A stretch of 64,000 bases of DNA from Acinetobacter sp. ANC 4470 (GCF_002135335.1 NZ_NEGC01000006.1:1-64000); one strand, 5' to 3'; positions 37,115-47,097 are shown, numbered from the stretch's first letter. Made by a program: numbers and translations. Notes: a model not told the origin generated them from the letters alone.

Positions 37115-37464
37115 ATTGGACTGCTGTCATAAGTCATTTTTTGATCGACACAAATAGTTCGTAAAGCCAAAATTAAGAATAAATTTTAGCAGGCGTTGGA
37201 TTCATGGGTGTGGCATGAATCCAACGCGTTTCCCATCCTTACACTACATTTTAAAGCAGTACTTAAAACTAGCTAGGGATGTCGTGTATGGGAAACTAAA
37301 GGTTTTTCTTGCGAACTCAAAATATATTTTGAGGCCCTCATTTTGACCTTTCAAAAGTAAAGATAACGCCTATATAAAGACATAAAAACTGAATCAATAA
37401 AATGAGGCAGTTCGGATTTAAAAAGTCGAATATTGAACATTTTTGATTTTAGATAGATAAAGAT
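37115..37464. repeat. 350-bp structured non-coding segment with nested inverted repeats
   Basis: It contains a perfect 14-bp hairpin, GCGTTGGATTCATG (37193-37206) and CATGAATCCAACGC (37214-37227) with a 7-base loop, and directly after it GTTTCCCAT (37228-37236) with its partner ATGGGAAAC (37288-37296). Weak inverted ends are visible near 37120 and 37405 (GACTGCTGTCAT and ATGAGGCAGTTC). There is no coding frame. It may be a decayed mobile repeat or a structured RNA; I recall similar blocks between genes in Acinetobacter, but cannot verify this. Confidence 0.4.
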
Positions 37465-37489
37465 AAAAAAAGAGGCTTTCGCCTCTTTT
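37465..37489 (-). terminator. Terminator of tsaD
   Basis: On the minus strand AGAGGC-GAAA-GCCTCT followed by seven T residues, 14 bases after the stop. Confidence 0.9.
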
Positions 37490-37502
37490 CAAAATCCAAG
37501 AT

Positions 37503-38519
37503 TTATCCCTGCTCAGGATTACTCAATTCCGTCATCGGCCAGCGCGGTGTCGTTGTTACCGACAAACCATCACATTGCCCTGCTTTTAAACGCTGATAAC
37601 CTGCAAAGGCAATCATTGCCCCATTGTCGGTACATAATGCAGGCTCTGCATAGTAAACCGTCGCTTTAATTTTCGCTAAATCGGCTTCTAAACGTTCACG
37701 TAAACGCGAGTTGGCACTTACACCACCCGCAATCACCAAGCGTTTTAAACCCGTTTGCTTCAAAGCTTTAACCGATTTTTTAACCAAGGTATCAACCAAA
37801 GCTTCTTGAAAAGAAGCAGCAATATCTGCTTCGCGGTTTTGACCGGCAACTTTTTTCAATTGAATTGAAACCGCAGTTTTTAAACCACTAAATGAAAAAT
37901 CCAGTCCTTGATGCAACATCGGACGTGGAAAAGCAAAAGCTGTCGCACTGCCTTGTAAGGCTAATTTAGAAATATTTGGTCCGCCTGGATATGCTAAGCC
38001 CATCATTTTTGCAACTTTGTCAAAAGCTTCGCCCGCAGCATCATCAATCGACTCACCAAGGAGTTCATATTGACCAATACCATGTGCTGCCATAAGCTGG
38101 GTATGCCCGCCAGAGACCAATAAAGCGACAAATGGAAATTCTGGTGGTGTTGCAGATAATAAAGGCGCCAACATATGACCTTCCATATGATGTACACCAA
38201 TTGCGGGTTTATTTAATGCAAATGCTAAGGTACGACCAAATAATGCACCGGTCATTAATGCGCCCATTAAACCAGGACCACGAGTATAAGCAATCGCGTC
38301 AATGTCTGATTTTTGAATTTTACTTTCTTCAAGCAATTGATTAATCAAAGGAATAAGCTTGCGCACATGGTCACGTGAAGCCAACTCTGGCACAACCCCT
38401 CCATATTCTGCATGCAGTTTAATCTGGCTATATAGCACCTGTGCTCTTAAACCAACTTCACTGTCATAAAGTGCTAAACCTGTTTCATCACATGAAGTTT
38501 CTAAGCCAAGAACGATCAT
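37503..38519 (-). CDS. tsaD: tRNA N6-adenosine threonylcarbamoyltransferase TsaD
   Basis: A 338-residue ASKHA-fold protein that, with TsaB and TsaE, transfers threonylcarbamoyl to A37 of ANN-decoding tRNAs. It starts [17 protein letters not shown], has the metal-binding histidines in [41 protein letters not shown] and [16 protein letters not shown]. Length is standard. It is divergent from rpsU, the conserved gammaproteobacterial arrangement. Confidence 0.97.
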   Translation of the reverse strand: MIVLGLETSCDETGLALYDSEVGLRAQVLYSQIKLHAEYGGVVPELASRDHVRKLIPLINQLLEESKIQKSDIDAIAYTRGPGLMGALMTGALFGRTLAFALNKPAIGVHHMEGHMLAPLLSATPPEFPFVALLVSGGHTQLMAAHGIGQYELLGESIDDAAGEAFDKVAKMMGLAYPGGPNISKLALQGSATAFAFPRPMLHQGLDFSFSGLKTAVSIQLKKVAGQNREADIAASFQEALVDTLVKKSVKALKQTGLKRLVIAGGVSANSRLRERLEADLAKIKATVYYAEPALCTDNGAMIAFAGYQRLKAGQCDGLSVTTTPRWPMTELSNPEQG

Positions 38520-38663
38520 TAAACTGCCTTTTACCCATATCTAAATATTGCTAACGCTATTATAGACTTGTGATATGAGATGTAAATGAGTAAAATACTG
38601 TCCTTCACTTGTGATCTAGACAATCCAGTCTAGATCTTATCCATAACTTAATGAGGATTCTTC

Positions 38664-38879
38664 ATGCCACAAGTTAAATTGAAAGAAGGCGAACCAGTAG
38701 ACGTAGCTATCCGTCGTTTCAAACGTTCATGCGAAAAAGCGGGCGTTTTAGCTGATGTTCGTAAACGCGAATTCTATGAAAAACCAACTCAAGAACGTAA
38801 ACGCAAAAAAGCTGCTGCAGTTAAACGCTACCAAAAGAAATTGGCGCGTGAATCTATACGTACTACTCGCCTTTACTAA
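38664..38879 (+). CDS. rpsU: 30S ribosomal protein S21
   Basis: A 71-residue basic protein ([24 protein letters not shown], then [20 protein letters not shown]), the standard S21. It acts in initiation on the small subunit. GAGGA precedes the ATG. It is followed after 34 bases by the yqeY-type gene rather than dnaG. Confidence 0.98.
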   Translation: MPQVKLKEGEPVDVAIRRFKRSCEKAGVLADVRKREFYEKPTQERKRKKAAAVKRYQKKLARESIRTTRLY

Positions 38880-38913
38880 AATTAATTTGTGATTGACTGC
38901 CTGGACTAAATAA

Positions 38914-39360
38914 ATGACGACTTTAAAAAACCAAATAACTGAAGTTTTGAAAGCAACTATGCGTGCTAAAGAAATGTCTAAGTTAACGGTAATTCGTGGT
39001 CTACAGGCGGCAATTAAGCAAATTGAAATCGATGAACGTGTAGAGCTTGATGATAATCGGGTTCTTACGGTCATTGAAAAGCAAATCAAACAACGTAAAG
39101 AATCGATTAAAGCCTTTGAAGGTGCTAATCGACAAGACTTAGCTAGTAAAGAACAAGCCGAAATTGAGATTATTTCTCAATTTCTACCAGCAGCTATGAC
39201 TGAGGAAGAACTTGATTCAATCATTGCACAGACTATTACTGCGCAAGAAGCTACTAGCATGAAAGATATGGGTAAGGTGATGAATTCTCTACGTCCGATC
39301 ATAGCCGGACGTGCCGATCCTGCACAAGTTTCTGCAAAAATTAAAGCAAAACTTGCATAA
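38914..39360 (+). CDS. GatB/YqeY domain protein
   Basis: A 148-residue protein of the YqeY family: LKNQITEVLKATMRAKEMSKLTVIRGLQAAIKQIEIDER, FEGANRQDLASKEQAEIEIISQFLP and a C-terminal GRADPAQVSAKIKAKL. The fold equals the tail domain of GatB, which binds tRNA in the amidotransferase, but the stand-alone protein has no established role. It is co-directional with rpsU (34-bp gap) and probably in the same operon. Confidence 0.9.
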   Translation: MTTLKNQITEVLKATMRAKEMSKLTVIRGLQAAIKQIEIDERVELDDNRVLTVIEKQIKQRKESIKAFEGANRQDLASKEQAEIEIISQFLPAAMTEEELDSIIAQTITAQEATSMKDMGKVMNSLRPIIAGRADPAQVSAKIKAKLA

Positions 39361-39390
39361 TCCCGCGCTTATCAAATTTATTCTTTAACG

Positions 39391-39421
39391 TTGAACTGCC
39401 TTTTCTGCAAAGACAGTTCAA
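39391..39421 (+). terminator. Weak hairpin between convergent genes
   Basis: TTGAACTG pairs with CAGTTCAA, with an inner TTT/AAA. The T tract is poor. It follows yqeY by 30 bases and precedes a convergent stop. Confidence 0.45.
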
Positions 39422-39434
39422 AAGTTGTTATTTT

Positions 39435-39797
39435 CTATTTCAGATCACACTGAATATTATATTTTTTCAAAATTAACATCTCTTTCGATGACATTACCTG
39501 ATCAATTACATCTTGCTTAGTCATTTGTCTAAATTGACGATCCAAAGATGCTCTATTTTGATCTGCTGCTTGATATAACTGCTCAATATAATTCCCAACA
39601 ATTCCACAGAATTGTAGCTGTTGCTGCGGTGTGAAATTGCTCTGTCGAGCATCTAAACCACCAAAAAAACTCCTCGTTTCCTGCTTATATTGATTAGAAA
39701 TTTTTTCCACCGTTTCTACATATTGCTCTACGCTTGCAAAGACACCACCAGATACAGAACACCCCAGCATAAATAAGCAAAATAATATTTTTTTCAT
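39435..39797 (-). CDS. Small secreted protein of unknown function
   Basis: A 120-residue protein with a signal peptide (MKKILFCLFMLGCSVSGGVFA, cleavage probably after FA). The mature part is helical and Gln-rich with two cysteines (QFCGI and NIQCDLK) that could form a disulfide in the periplasm. No family is recognised. It is monocistronic and convergent with yqeY. Confidence 0.65.
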   Translation of the reverse strand: MKKILFCLFMLGCSVSGGVFASVEQYVETVEKISNQYKQETRSFFGGLDARQSNFTPQQQLQFCGIVGNYIEQLYQAADQNRASLDRQFRQMTKQDVIDQVMSSKEMLILKKYNIQCDLK

Positions 39798-39877
39798 AAA
39801 TCAATCAATACGGTTAATCGTTAAAATAGAAACTCAAACTAAGATTATCATATACCTAGCAATTTTAGCGGTAGATT

Positions 39878-40246
39878 TCATTCATCTATATGCAAAAAAG
39901 AAGGCTTGTATTCTAAGTAAGCCTGCTCCACTGGTGCTGGCAACTGACCCTTCGTTACCGTTCCCAAGCGCAAACGTATAATATCAGGCAAATCTAGCCG
40001 ATAAGAATAAATAGGACTACCACAATTTTGGCAAAACACGCGTGCCTTATTAGGACTATGAAAATATTCTTTTAGAAATTTAATACCACTGCTAATCTCG
40101 AATTTAGATTTATGCAATGGAGCATTCCAGCCAAATAGCGAACCTTGAGCACGTTGACAGTGCTTACAATAACAGATGATTGTTTTTTCAATATCTGCAT
40201 GATAACGGTACGTCACTAGCCCACATAAGCATTGTCCTTCTATCAT
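39878..40246 (-). CDS. GFA family (glutathione-dependent formaldehyde-activating-like) zinc protein
   Basis: A 122-residue protein with the GFA zinc ligands: CLCG near the start, CYCKHCQ in the middle and CQNCGSPIYSY later. The family fold binds two zinc ions; only one member is linked to formaldehyde and glutathione, so the substrate is open. AAGGAGG lies six bases before the ATG at 40246, which rules out the TTG two codons upstream. Confidence 0.87.
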   Translation of the reverse strand: MIEGQCLCGLVTYRYHADIEKTIICYCKHCQRAQGSLFGWNAPLHKSKFEISSGIKFLKEYFHSPNKARVFCQNCGSPIYSYRLDLPDIIRLRLGTVTKGQLPAPVEQAYLEYKPSFLHIDE

Positions 40247-40296
40247 ATCCAACCTCCTTATTTTTATTATCAGAACTGTAAAATAATGAGCTTGAA

Positions 40297-41736
40297 TTAG
40301 ATTTTTAACTGTCGCTCTTTTTGCATTTCATTAATTCGCATTTTTAATTTTGCAGACAATACTTCATTATTTTTAACCAAGCGCTGTGCATGCAATAATG
40401 ACTTAATTGCATTTTCTTCCCAACCCGACCAATACTCAACTTCTGCACGATAACGTAATACATTCACTGTTCTAAAAGGTGACTGTTGATCAATATTTGC
40501 AGCTTGCTGCATCAAACGCCAAGCAGCAATGTCTCGCGGGTTCTTATTGTTAAAACGCTGAATTAAGCTTAAAGCCTGCCCAGATTCCTTTTGACGAATT
40601 AACACCTCAGCCAGTTTAAACGCTAAAGCCCTATTCTCAGGCATAATTCGTGCGGTTGATTGAATCGCTTTATATGCTTCATCTACTTTATTCTGCCCTA
40701 AATAAATATCCGTTTGAATAAGAATCATCAAATTATTTAAACGCTGATGCATCTTTGCCTGATCTAAAGCTTGCTGAGCTAAAACATAGTCGCCCTGTTT
40801 TAAATAAAATGTAGATAAGGCCAACTGCCCTGCAAAATTTTTACGACTTGCCAAAATCTGTAATTGTTGTTCCGTTGCCTGATTAGAGATCACCATACTG
40901 TACCATTTCAGTATTTCAAAATCTTCATCATGCAAATTCAATTTCACTTGAGGCAATTGATTTGCCCGTAAGCGTGCTTCACTCATACGCTCCGTACTCA
41001 GTGGGTGCGTTAACCAAAAATCAGGTAAGAAAGATACTTTACTCGTCGCACGATGCATCACCTCGAAAAAGTCAGCCATACTTTGTGGGTTATAACCCGC
41101 CGAATACATATATTGCATACCAATACGATCGGCTTCACGCTCTTGGTTACGACTATAATTCAGTTGCTTATCCATTAATGCAGCTTGTGTTCCCAACATC
41201 ACGGCTGTACCAACATCACCATCCGCTTGCGAAGCAACCAAAGCCCCCACTAAAAGCCCAGCTAAAGTCAATAAACCTTGCCCCTTAAATGCTTCCTGTG
41301 ATCGACTGTAATGACGTTGTGACACATGTGCCACCTCGTGTGCCATTACACCAGCCACTTCATCCATATTTCGAGCAGAGGTAATTAAGCCTGCATTAAG
41401 GGCAAATAACCCACCAGGAACAGCAAAAGCATTAATTTGAGCATCGTTAATGATCACCAAGCCGATGGGCTGCCCCAGCTGCGTTTGACTTAAAATATGT
41501 GAAAACACATTGAATAACTGGTCTTCCAACCAAGGGTTTTGCATCACTGGCATTTGTTTTTGCACTTCGCGAAAGACTTTTTCCCCAATCATTTTTTCTT
41601 TTTGCTGGTCAATTAAACCGATCCCACTGCCAATTTCAGGAACACTAAACTGTGGCATGGAATTTACATTAGCACTGTGAGTTGCCCCCATTGCTGAAAT
41701 CAAAACTGTACTACAAGCCAATAAAAACCGTTTCAA
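40297..41736 (-). CDS. bepA: BepA/YfgC-like periplasmic M48 metalloprotease with TPR repeats
   Basis: A 479-residue protein with a signal peptide (MKRFLLACSTVLISAMGATHSA). The M48 domain has HEVAH (133-137) and the third ligand in NREREADRIG. The C-terminal 200 residues are TPR-like helices. BepA assists or degrades misassembled outer-membrane proteins, notably LptD. Here the start is a TTG; the N-terminal signal supports it. It follows its own promoter and is divergent from nothing; the next minus-strand gene upstream is ghrB. Confidence 0.9.
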   Translation of the reverse strand: MKRFLLACSTVLISAMGATHSANVNSMPQFSVPEIGSGIGLIDQQKEKMIGEKVFREVQKQMPVMQNPWLEDQLFNVFSHILSQTQLGQPIGLVIINDAQINAFAVPGGLFALNAGLITSARNMDEVAGVMAHEVAHVSQRHYSRSQEAFKGQGLLTLAGLLVGALVASQADGDVGTAVMLGTQAALMDKQLNYSRNQEREADRIGMQYMYSAGYNPQSMADFFEVMHRATSKVSFLPDFWLTHPLSTERMSEARLRANQLPQVKLNLHDEDFEILKWYSMVISNQATEQQLQILASRKNFAGQLALSTFYLKQGDYVLAQQALDQAKMHQRLNNLMILIQTDIYLGQNKVDEAYKAIQSTARIMPENRALAFKLAEVLIRQKESGQALSLIQRFNNKNPRDIAAWRLMQQAANIDQQSPFRTVNVLRYRAEVEYWSGWEENAIKSLLHAQRLVKNNEVLSAKLKMRINEMQKERQLKI

Positions 41737-41821
41737 TGTATATTCTCAAACTGCTTTTTTTCAATTTATCAGACTATAGCATTGAAAATTGGAGGCATTT
41801 GCAATGAAGTGTTATCAAATT

Positions 41822-42790
41822 TTAAGAAAATAAAGGATTCACGATATAAGGCGGGATTCGCCCTTCAAGTGCATCCACCACATTACGATAGGCCAACTCA
41901 GCCATTTCTTTACGCGTCTCTGCGGTGGCAGAACCGACATGAGGTAAAGTCACCACATTATCTAAATTAAAAAGCTCTGATTCTTGTAAAGGCTCTTTCA
42001 AATAGACATCAAGTCCCGCAGCAAAAATTTTACCTGCCTTTAAAGTATCAATAAGCGCCTGTTGATCCACCACAGAACCACGAGCAATATTGACAAAAAC
42101 AGCATGTGGTTGCATTTTATCAAACTCAGATTGACCGATTAATGCTTTAGATTCTGCATTTAAATCAACAGCCACAACCACAAAATCAGACTGTTGCAAT
42201 AACTCATTCAAACCGCAATATTTTGCATTTAAGGGCTGTGCTAATTCTAATTTTTCACGACGATTATGGTAAAGAATATTCATATTAAAACCATAAAAAC
42301 CACGACGTGCGACAGCAACACCAATATTACCTAGACCAATAATACCTAATGTTTTACCAAAAATATCTCGTCCAAATTGGGCTTCACCTACAGTACGTTT
42401 CCAACACCCTTGTTTGGTCCATTGATCTAAATGCGGCACTTTTCGAGCAGCACTCATCAGTAATGTAAATGCTAAATCAGCCGTGGTTTCGGTCAACACA
42501 TCTGGTGTATTGGCTAACCAAATTTTTTTCTGATTCAGATAATCCAAATCATAATTGTCATAACCAACACTGACACTGGAAATAATTTTAAGCTGTTGTG
42601 CCATCGCCAAATTACTTTCATTCAGTAAACGCCCCGCACCAATCATAGCATCCGCATCTTTAACTTGTTCGCGTATTTGCTCATTCACATCACCCTGTTT
42701 CGGGTTAATCACCACCACACGATACTGAGCTTGTAAGCGTTGAAGTACAACTTCATCTAACTGGCTAAAAACAACAACTTTTTTATTCAT
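41822..42790 (-). CDS. ghrB: 2-hydroxyacid dehydrogenase, GhrB-like (glyoxylate/hydroxypyruvate reductase)
   Basis: A 322-residue D-2-hydroxyacid dehydrogenase. The Rossmann motif is LGIIGLGNIGVAVARRG; the catalytic residues lie in NIARGSVVD (Arg), a Glu in DVYLKEPL and His in LPHVGSAT. Alignment by eye to E. coli GhrB is good, including ISVGYDNYDLD and PDVLTETTAD. It would reduce glyoxylate or hydroxypyruvate with NADPH. It begins 18 bases after the HolD-like gene and is probably co-transcribed with it. Confidence 0.87.
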   Translation of the reverse strand: MNKKVVVFSQLDEVVLQRLQAQYRVVVINPKQGDVNEQIREQVKDADAMIGAGRLLNESNLAMAQQLKIISSVSVGYDNYDLDYLNQKKIWLANTPDVLTETTADLAFTLLMSAARKVPHLDQWTKQGCWKRTVGEAQFGRDIFGKTLGIIGLGNIGVAVARRGFYGFNMNILYHNRREKLELAQPLNAKYCGLNELLQQSDFVVVAVDLNAESKALIGQSEFDKMQPHAVFVNIARGSVVDQQALIDTLKAGKIFAAGLDVYLKEPLQESELFNLDNVVTLPHVGSATAETRKEMAELAYRNVVDALEGRIPPYIVNPLFS

Positions 42791-42808
42791 GTTCCATCCG
42801 TGCTTTGA

Positions 42809-43456
42809 TTACTTTTTTTGCATAAATTGCCATAGCCGTTTTTTCAATAATGGCTGATCTAGCATTTCTTGCAAGCCAGCCAAATTTATACTTTTAGCGT
42901 CAGTCAAATAAGGGAATTGTCCGATTAAAATAATATTTTTATCTGTACTAATCGCATCTAAAAAGCCTTGCACATAACTGCCTACACCATGACTATCTTG
43001 AAAATTCATCAAAGGAAATGGCCACTGTAACTCATAATATTCAGCCTGAAGTGCCTGCTGAATATTATTCCAAAGCTGCTGTTGTTCAGCTATCATTTCC
43101 GTGGCATCAACGACAATGATACAATCAGGCAAACCCAAAGCTTGTAATTGAAAAGGCGCTATCGGTAGGGTCGAACGTTCTTCAATAGCCAAAGGTGTAA
43201 CTTCAGCTGGCACTTCTTTGAGCACCGAAGTTGGTATGATTAAAGGCTCTGTCCGCCCAAGTACTTTAACCTGCTCAACCAGAGGCTCGATTGGTATTTT
43301 AGGCTGAGATTTCGCAATGACAATTTCGGTCAAATATTCAGGTGTAGCCTGATCTCGCCAAATCGATGAAGATGGCATATTCTGACATACAGCATCCCTA
43401 GGAATCCAAATATCAATTCCTAATGTTGCCAGTGTGTCACGCTGATGCCCTATCAT
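42809..43456 (-). CDS. Candidate DNA polymerase III psi subunit (HolD-like)
   Basis: A 215-residue soluble protein. Its N-terminus RDTLATLGIDIWIPR has the LGIxxWxxR pattern (12-20) of the E. coli HolD segment that binds chi, and its C-terminus PLLKKRLWQFM resembles the HolD ending with ALWQQI. Between them are a long Pro/Glu-rich linker (residues 45-95) and a core with CIIVVDATEM and NIILIGQFPYL. E. coli HolD is 137 residues, so this is longer. The assignment rests on these short matches only. If right, it links single-strand binding protein to the clamp loader. It precedes ghrB by 18 bases. Confidence 0.5.
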   Translation of the reverse strand: MIGHQRDTLATLGIDIWIPRDAVCQNMPSSSIWRDQATPEYLTEIVIAKSQPKIPIEPLVEQVKVLGRTEPLIIPTSVLKEVPAEVTPLAIEERSTLPIAPFQLQALGLPDCIIVVDATEMIAEQQQLWNNIQQALQAEYYELQWPFPLMNFQDSHGVGSYVQGFLDAISTDKNIILIGQFPYLTDAKSINLAGLQEMLDQPLLKKRLWQFMQKK

Positions 43457-43553
43457 CTTTTTTCATCACCAATTTAATGCTTGGTATTCTAACGATAATA
43501 TCTATATTTTGCTGTGCTTTTATTGAATCATTTATAATTTTATCTCACTCTAC

Positions 43554-45434
43554 TTATACAATCATCAAACTATTCTTCTTCTGCATTTGTTCAACAATCT
43601 CACTGGTTCCGAAGCCAAAACGCCAATACAGTAATTGTAATACGTCTAATTCGTCTTGGGTAATAATACGATCATTCCACAAACAGAGCTCCGCAATCCC
43701 CAAGATACTTAAACGATCACGCAATAACAAACCAGCGATATCATTCAAAGTTTCAGCCAAATCAATTGGCTCATCTGAAATTTCTGTATACATTTCCAAT
43801 TCTTTCGCATTAAGCACACGCTTTAGAATTTTTTCACGCACATCGAGTTGATTGAGGCTATTAATCTGCTGCACATGCAATAAGGCATCAATCAAACGAA
43901 CAATATCGGGCTTTACCTCTCCCAAAGACGTTGGCATATGCAATGGTAGAAGATTCAATTCAAATTTTACATATTCAAGTAGCAATTCATCCAATAGCCC
44001 AATTTCACCATCTTCTTGAATAATTCGAGCCAATTTCGTTAAAAATTGCCGCGCAATTGTGGCTGGCATACTACCAATATTTTTACACGCATCATAAAAA
44101 ATAGAAATATGCACACGCCCATCTAAATTCAGCAAAGAATCAACAATTGCACGACTCACCTCTGCTTCTGCTGGAATAAATTCACGATATTGACGAATCA
44201 TTAAAATCGCCACCATGACTTCGCGCGAACCCGTTGCAGTCTGTAAAGCTCTTAATATCAACTCTGGACGCTGCATATTATTTCTTATTTCTGGATTTAA
44301 AGGCTTAATGGCATCCTTAATAGCAAAACTGATCGGTGATAAACGCAATAGTGGCAATGGTTGTGGCGAACTCCATGGCAGATATATTTCACTATTCATT
44401 TCCTCTAAGGATCGAAATAAACTGAATAATGGCTGATTACGTAGTTTCTTTAAATTTTCCAGTTGTAAATCTTGCACTAAACCTGGATTCAGCTCATAAA
44501 TACGCTGTTCAATCGCTGGATGAATATTCATCCAATTTTGTGGGCTTAGAGAGTTTGCAAAACACATATGTGAAATAGATTCAGCATATTCGCTATGAAT
44601 TTGCGAGCCTGAATGATGCACATAAATTCTTAATAGCGTCTGAACATTGGCATCATTTTGAATAAGACGCTTGGTTTTTTGATCATTCTTAAAGGTTCGA
44701 CCACCCAAAGATATGTATTTGATAAAACGGGTAATCAAAATCCCAAGACTACCAATCAACCAAATAACACCACCCATTGCAACAAAGAAAGTCGCAAATT
44801 CATGTGTGTGGGCTTGACCATGTTTAGTAAAACCCAGTTTGGCAATTTTACTGCCCCACTGGCTAAAAGTCGTTAAACTGCTGTAGAGAATTTTTAATCG
44901 TGTATTTTCTGCGGTTTCACCCGATAAAATTTTATTAAATTCATGGCTTAATAACCCATAAAGTTCTAATTCATCTAAATTTTGTAAAGCGCCCCAAGTC
45001 AAAATAATGACAATATCTCGCGGATAAAATCCAGCAGTCAGTGCATTTACACCAACTTCATCAGGCAGCACATAAATAGTCGGTGTCTCAATTAAAAAGG
45101 TATTTGCCAATTGCTCCGTTATTCTTAAAGCAACACTTTCTTCAGGAATACTTTCAATTAAACTGAGCCGACGAGCACCCAACTGTTTTGCAAGCGAATG
45201 CCCACCTGAACGAAATACATAAAACTCGTAAAGCACAGAAATGGTCATTACGCTAAGCAACAACACAATTAAATAAGGACTTAAAGCATGCCAAAAGATG
45301 GACTGAGTTGAATCAAGATAAAATACCAACAAGCCCAAAATCGTATTTAAAATAAATAGCGTTAGCAGTACCGCAAGGATACAAATACTTGCAGACCAAA
45401 CCATATTTTTATTTTTAATGAAAGAATAACCCAC
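43554..45434 (-). CDS. M48-like membrane protein with degenerate zinc motif
   Basis: A 626-residue protein with two N-terminal membrane segments (about 13-40 and 50-70), a domain like the HtpX/M48 proteases (IETPTIYVLPDEVGVNALTAGF), two more hydrophobic segments near 220-240, and a C-terminal helical region of about 300 residues. The motif that should read HExxH is HEFNK (164-168), so the second zinc histidine is lost; SEYAES may hold the remnant third ligand. It is therefore probably a non-catalytic relative. The start is a GTG, with an alternative ATG at residue 11. Confidence 0.78.
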   Translation of the reverse strand: MGYSFIKNKNMVWSASICILAVLLTLFILNTILGLLVFYLDSTQSIFWHALSPYLIVLLLSVMTISVLYEFYVFRSGGHSLAKQLGARRLSLIESIPEESVALRITEQLANTFLIETPTIYVLPDEVGVNALTAGFYPRDIVIILTWGALQNLDELELYGLLSHEFNKILSGETAENTRLKILYSSLTTFSQWGSKIAKLGFTKHGQAHTHEFATFFVAMGGVIWLIGSLGILITRFIKYISLGGRTFKNDQKTKRLIQNDANVQTLLRIYVHHSGSQIHSEYAESISHMCFANSLSPQNWMNIHPAIEQRIYELNPGLVQDLQLENLKKLRNQPLFSLFRSLEEMNSEIYLPWSSPQPLPLLRLSPISFAIKDAIKPLNPEIRNNMQRPELILRALQTATGSREVMVAILMIRQYREFIPAEAEVSRAIVDSLLNLDGRVHISIFYDACKNIGSMPATIARQFLTKLARIIQEDGEIGLLDELLLEYVKFELNLLPLHMPTSLGEVKPDIVRLIDALLHVQQINSLNQLDVREKILKRVLNAKELEMYTEISDEPIDLAETLNDIAGLLLRDRLSILGIAELCLWNDRIITQDELDVLQLLYWRFGFGTSEIVEQMQKKNSLMIV

Positions 45435-45488
45435 GCTCTTCAGTGTAAAGATCCTTTATTACATTATCTTTATTGAACCATCATAGAT

Positions 45489-45515
45489 GAAAAAAGCGGG
45501 AATTTCCCGCTTTTC
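45489..45515 (-). terminator. Terminator of purF
   Basis: On the minus strand AAGCGGG-AAAT-TCCCGCTT is followed by T residues, about 20 bases after the stop. Confidence 0.88.
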
Positions 45516-45534
45516 ATAGAATTAAAGAAAAATT

Positions 45535-47073
45535 TTATTCCTCTTTAATTCCAGTCAGGTCAACTGATGCGGCATCGATATTGACATCAATATAGCCACC
45601 TACAACTTTTTTAGCAGAATCATTGCGCTTACGCTCAAGCTCATCTAAATAAGCCTCATCGATTCCACCCGCAACATAGACACCATCAAATACAGAGCAA
45701 TCAAATTCCTGTAATGCTGGCACTTTACTGGTACGTACTGCACCTTTTAAATCTTCCAAATCTTGGAAAATCAAACGGTCAGCACCAATAATTTCGCGAA
45801 TTTCTTCAACGCTACGACCAGATGCAATCAACTCATCTTTCGCAGGCATATCAATACCATATACGTTTGGATATTTCACCATAGGCGCAGCTGAAGCAAA
45901 GAATACTTTTTTCGCACCAGCATCACGTGCCATTTGAATAATTTCATTACAAGTCGTACCACGAACAATCGAGTCATCTACCAGCAATACATTTTTGCCT
46001 TTAAACTCAAGTTCAACTGGGTTTAATTTTTGACGGACTGATTTTTCACGCTGCTTCTGACCCGGCATAATGAAGGTACGCCCGATATAACGGTTCTTCA
46101 TAAAGCCTTCACGGAACTTCACACCAAGAATATTGGCAAGCTCTAGCGCTGAAGTACGCGATGTATCTGGAATTGGAATCACAACATCAATATCGTGTTC
46201 CTCACCCCATTCACGTGAAATTTTATAGGCAAGTTTTTCACCCATTTTTAAACGTGCTTTGTACACCGAAATACCGTCAATTATCGCATCTGGACGCGCA
46301 AAATAAACGTATTCAAAAATACACGGACGATATTCTGGATTTATCGCACATTGCTGGGTAAACATTTCACCTTCTGATGAAATAAAGATTGCTTCACCCG
46401 GCTCAATATCACGTTCAACTTTAAAACCCAAAGCCGTAATTGCAACAGATTCAGAGGCAATAATGTATTCCATGCCCTGTTCAGTTTCGCGTGAACCATA
46501 AATCAATGGACGAATACCATTTGGGTCACGAAAGCCAACCAAGCCATGTCCAGTGATCATTGCCACAACACCATAAGCACCTTTACAGCGATCATGGACA
46601 CGTGAAACCGCTTCAAAAATATCTTCTGGCGTTGGATTTAGCTTGCCATTTTTTTGCATTTCATGTGCAAATACATTTAACAATACTTCTGAGTCTGAGT
46701 CCGTATTCATATGACGAAGATCTGTTTTAAACAAATCATCGTGAATTTCTTCGGCATTGGTCAAGTTACCATTGTGTGCCAAAGTAATCCCATAAGGTGA
46801 GTTCACATAAAATGGCTGTGCCTCTGCACTGCTTGATGAACCTGCTGTTGGATAACGCACATGACCAATACCATAATTACCTAGCAATGCACGCATATGA
46901 CGCGTATGAAAGACATCTCGCACCATACCGTTGTCTTTACGTAAGAACAACCGCCCTTCATGACAAGTTACTATTCCGGCTGCATCCTGACCACGATGCT
47001 GTAACATCGTTAATGCATCAAACAACATTTGGTTAACAGGTGACTTACCAGCTATACCAACTACTCCACACAT
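45535..47073 (-). CDS. purF: Amidophosphoribosyltransferase PurF
   Basis: A 512-residue enzyme making phosphoribosylamine from PRPP and glutamine, the first step of purine synthesis. The N-terminal nucleophile Cys2 is in MCGVVGI, followed by [12 protein letters not shown]; the PRPP motif is [18 protein letters not shown] precedes the ATG. It is the last gene of pyrD-cvpA-purF; cvpA-purF linkage is widespread. Confidence 0.97.
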   Translation of the reverse strand: MCGVVGIAGKSPVNQMLFDALTMLQHRGQDAAGIVTCHEGRLFLRKDNGMVRDVFHTRHMRALLGNYGIGHVRYPTAGSSSSAEAQPFYVNSPYGITLAHNGNLTNAEEIHDDLFKTDLRHMNTDSDSEVLLNVFAHEMQKNGKLNPTPEDIFEAVSRVHDRCKGAYGVVAMITGHGLVGFRDPNGIRPLIYGSRETEQGMEYIIASESVAITALGFKVERDIEPGEAIFISSEGEMFTQQCAINPEYRPCIFEYVYFARPDAIIDGISVYKARLKMGEKLAYKISREWGEEHDIDVVIPIPDTSRTSALELANILGVKFREGFMKNRYIGRTFIMPGQKQREKSVRQKLNPVELEFKGKNVLLVDDSIVRGTTCNEIIQMARDAGAKKVFFASAAPMVKYPNVYGIDMPAKDELIASGRSVEEIREIIGADRLIFQDLEDLKGAVRTSKVPALQEFDCSVFDGVYVAGGIDEAYLDELERKRNDSAKKVVGGYIDVNIDAASVDLTGIKEE

Positions 47074-47097
47074 AGCAACCTCGCAAAAAAGCTAGGA

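Noticed and set aside
37193..37227. The GTTGGAT...ATCCAAC hairpin as an integron attC site.
   Set aside because: An attC site starts with RYYYAAC and ends with GTTRRRY; here the order is reversed. There is no integrase and no cassette gene.
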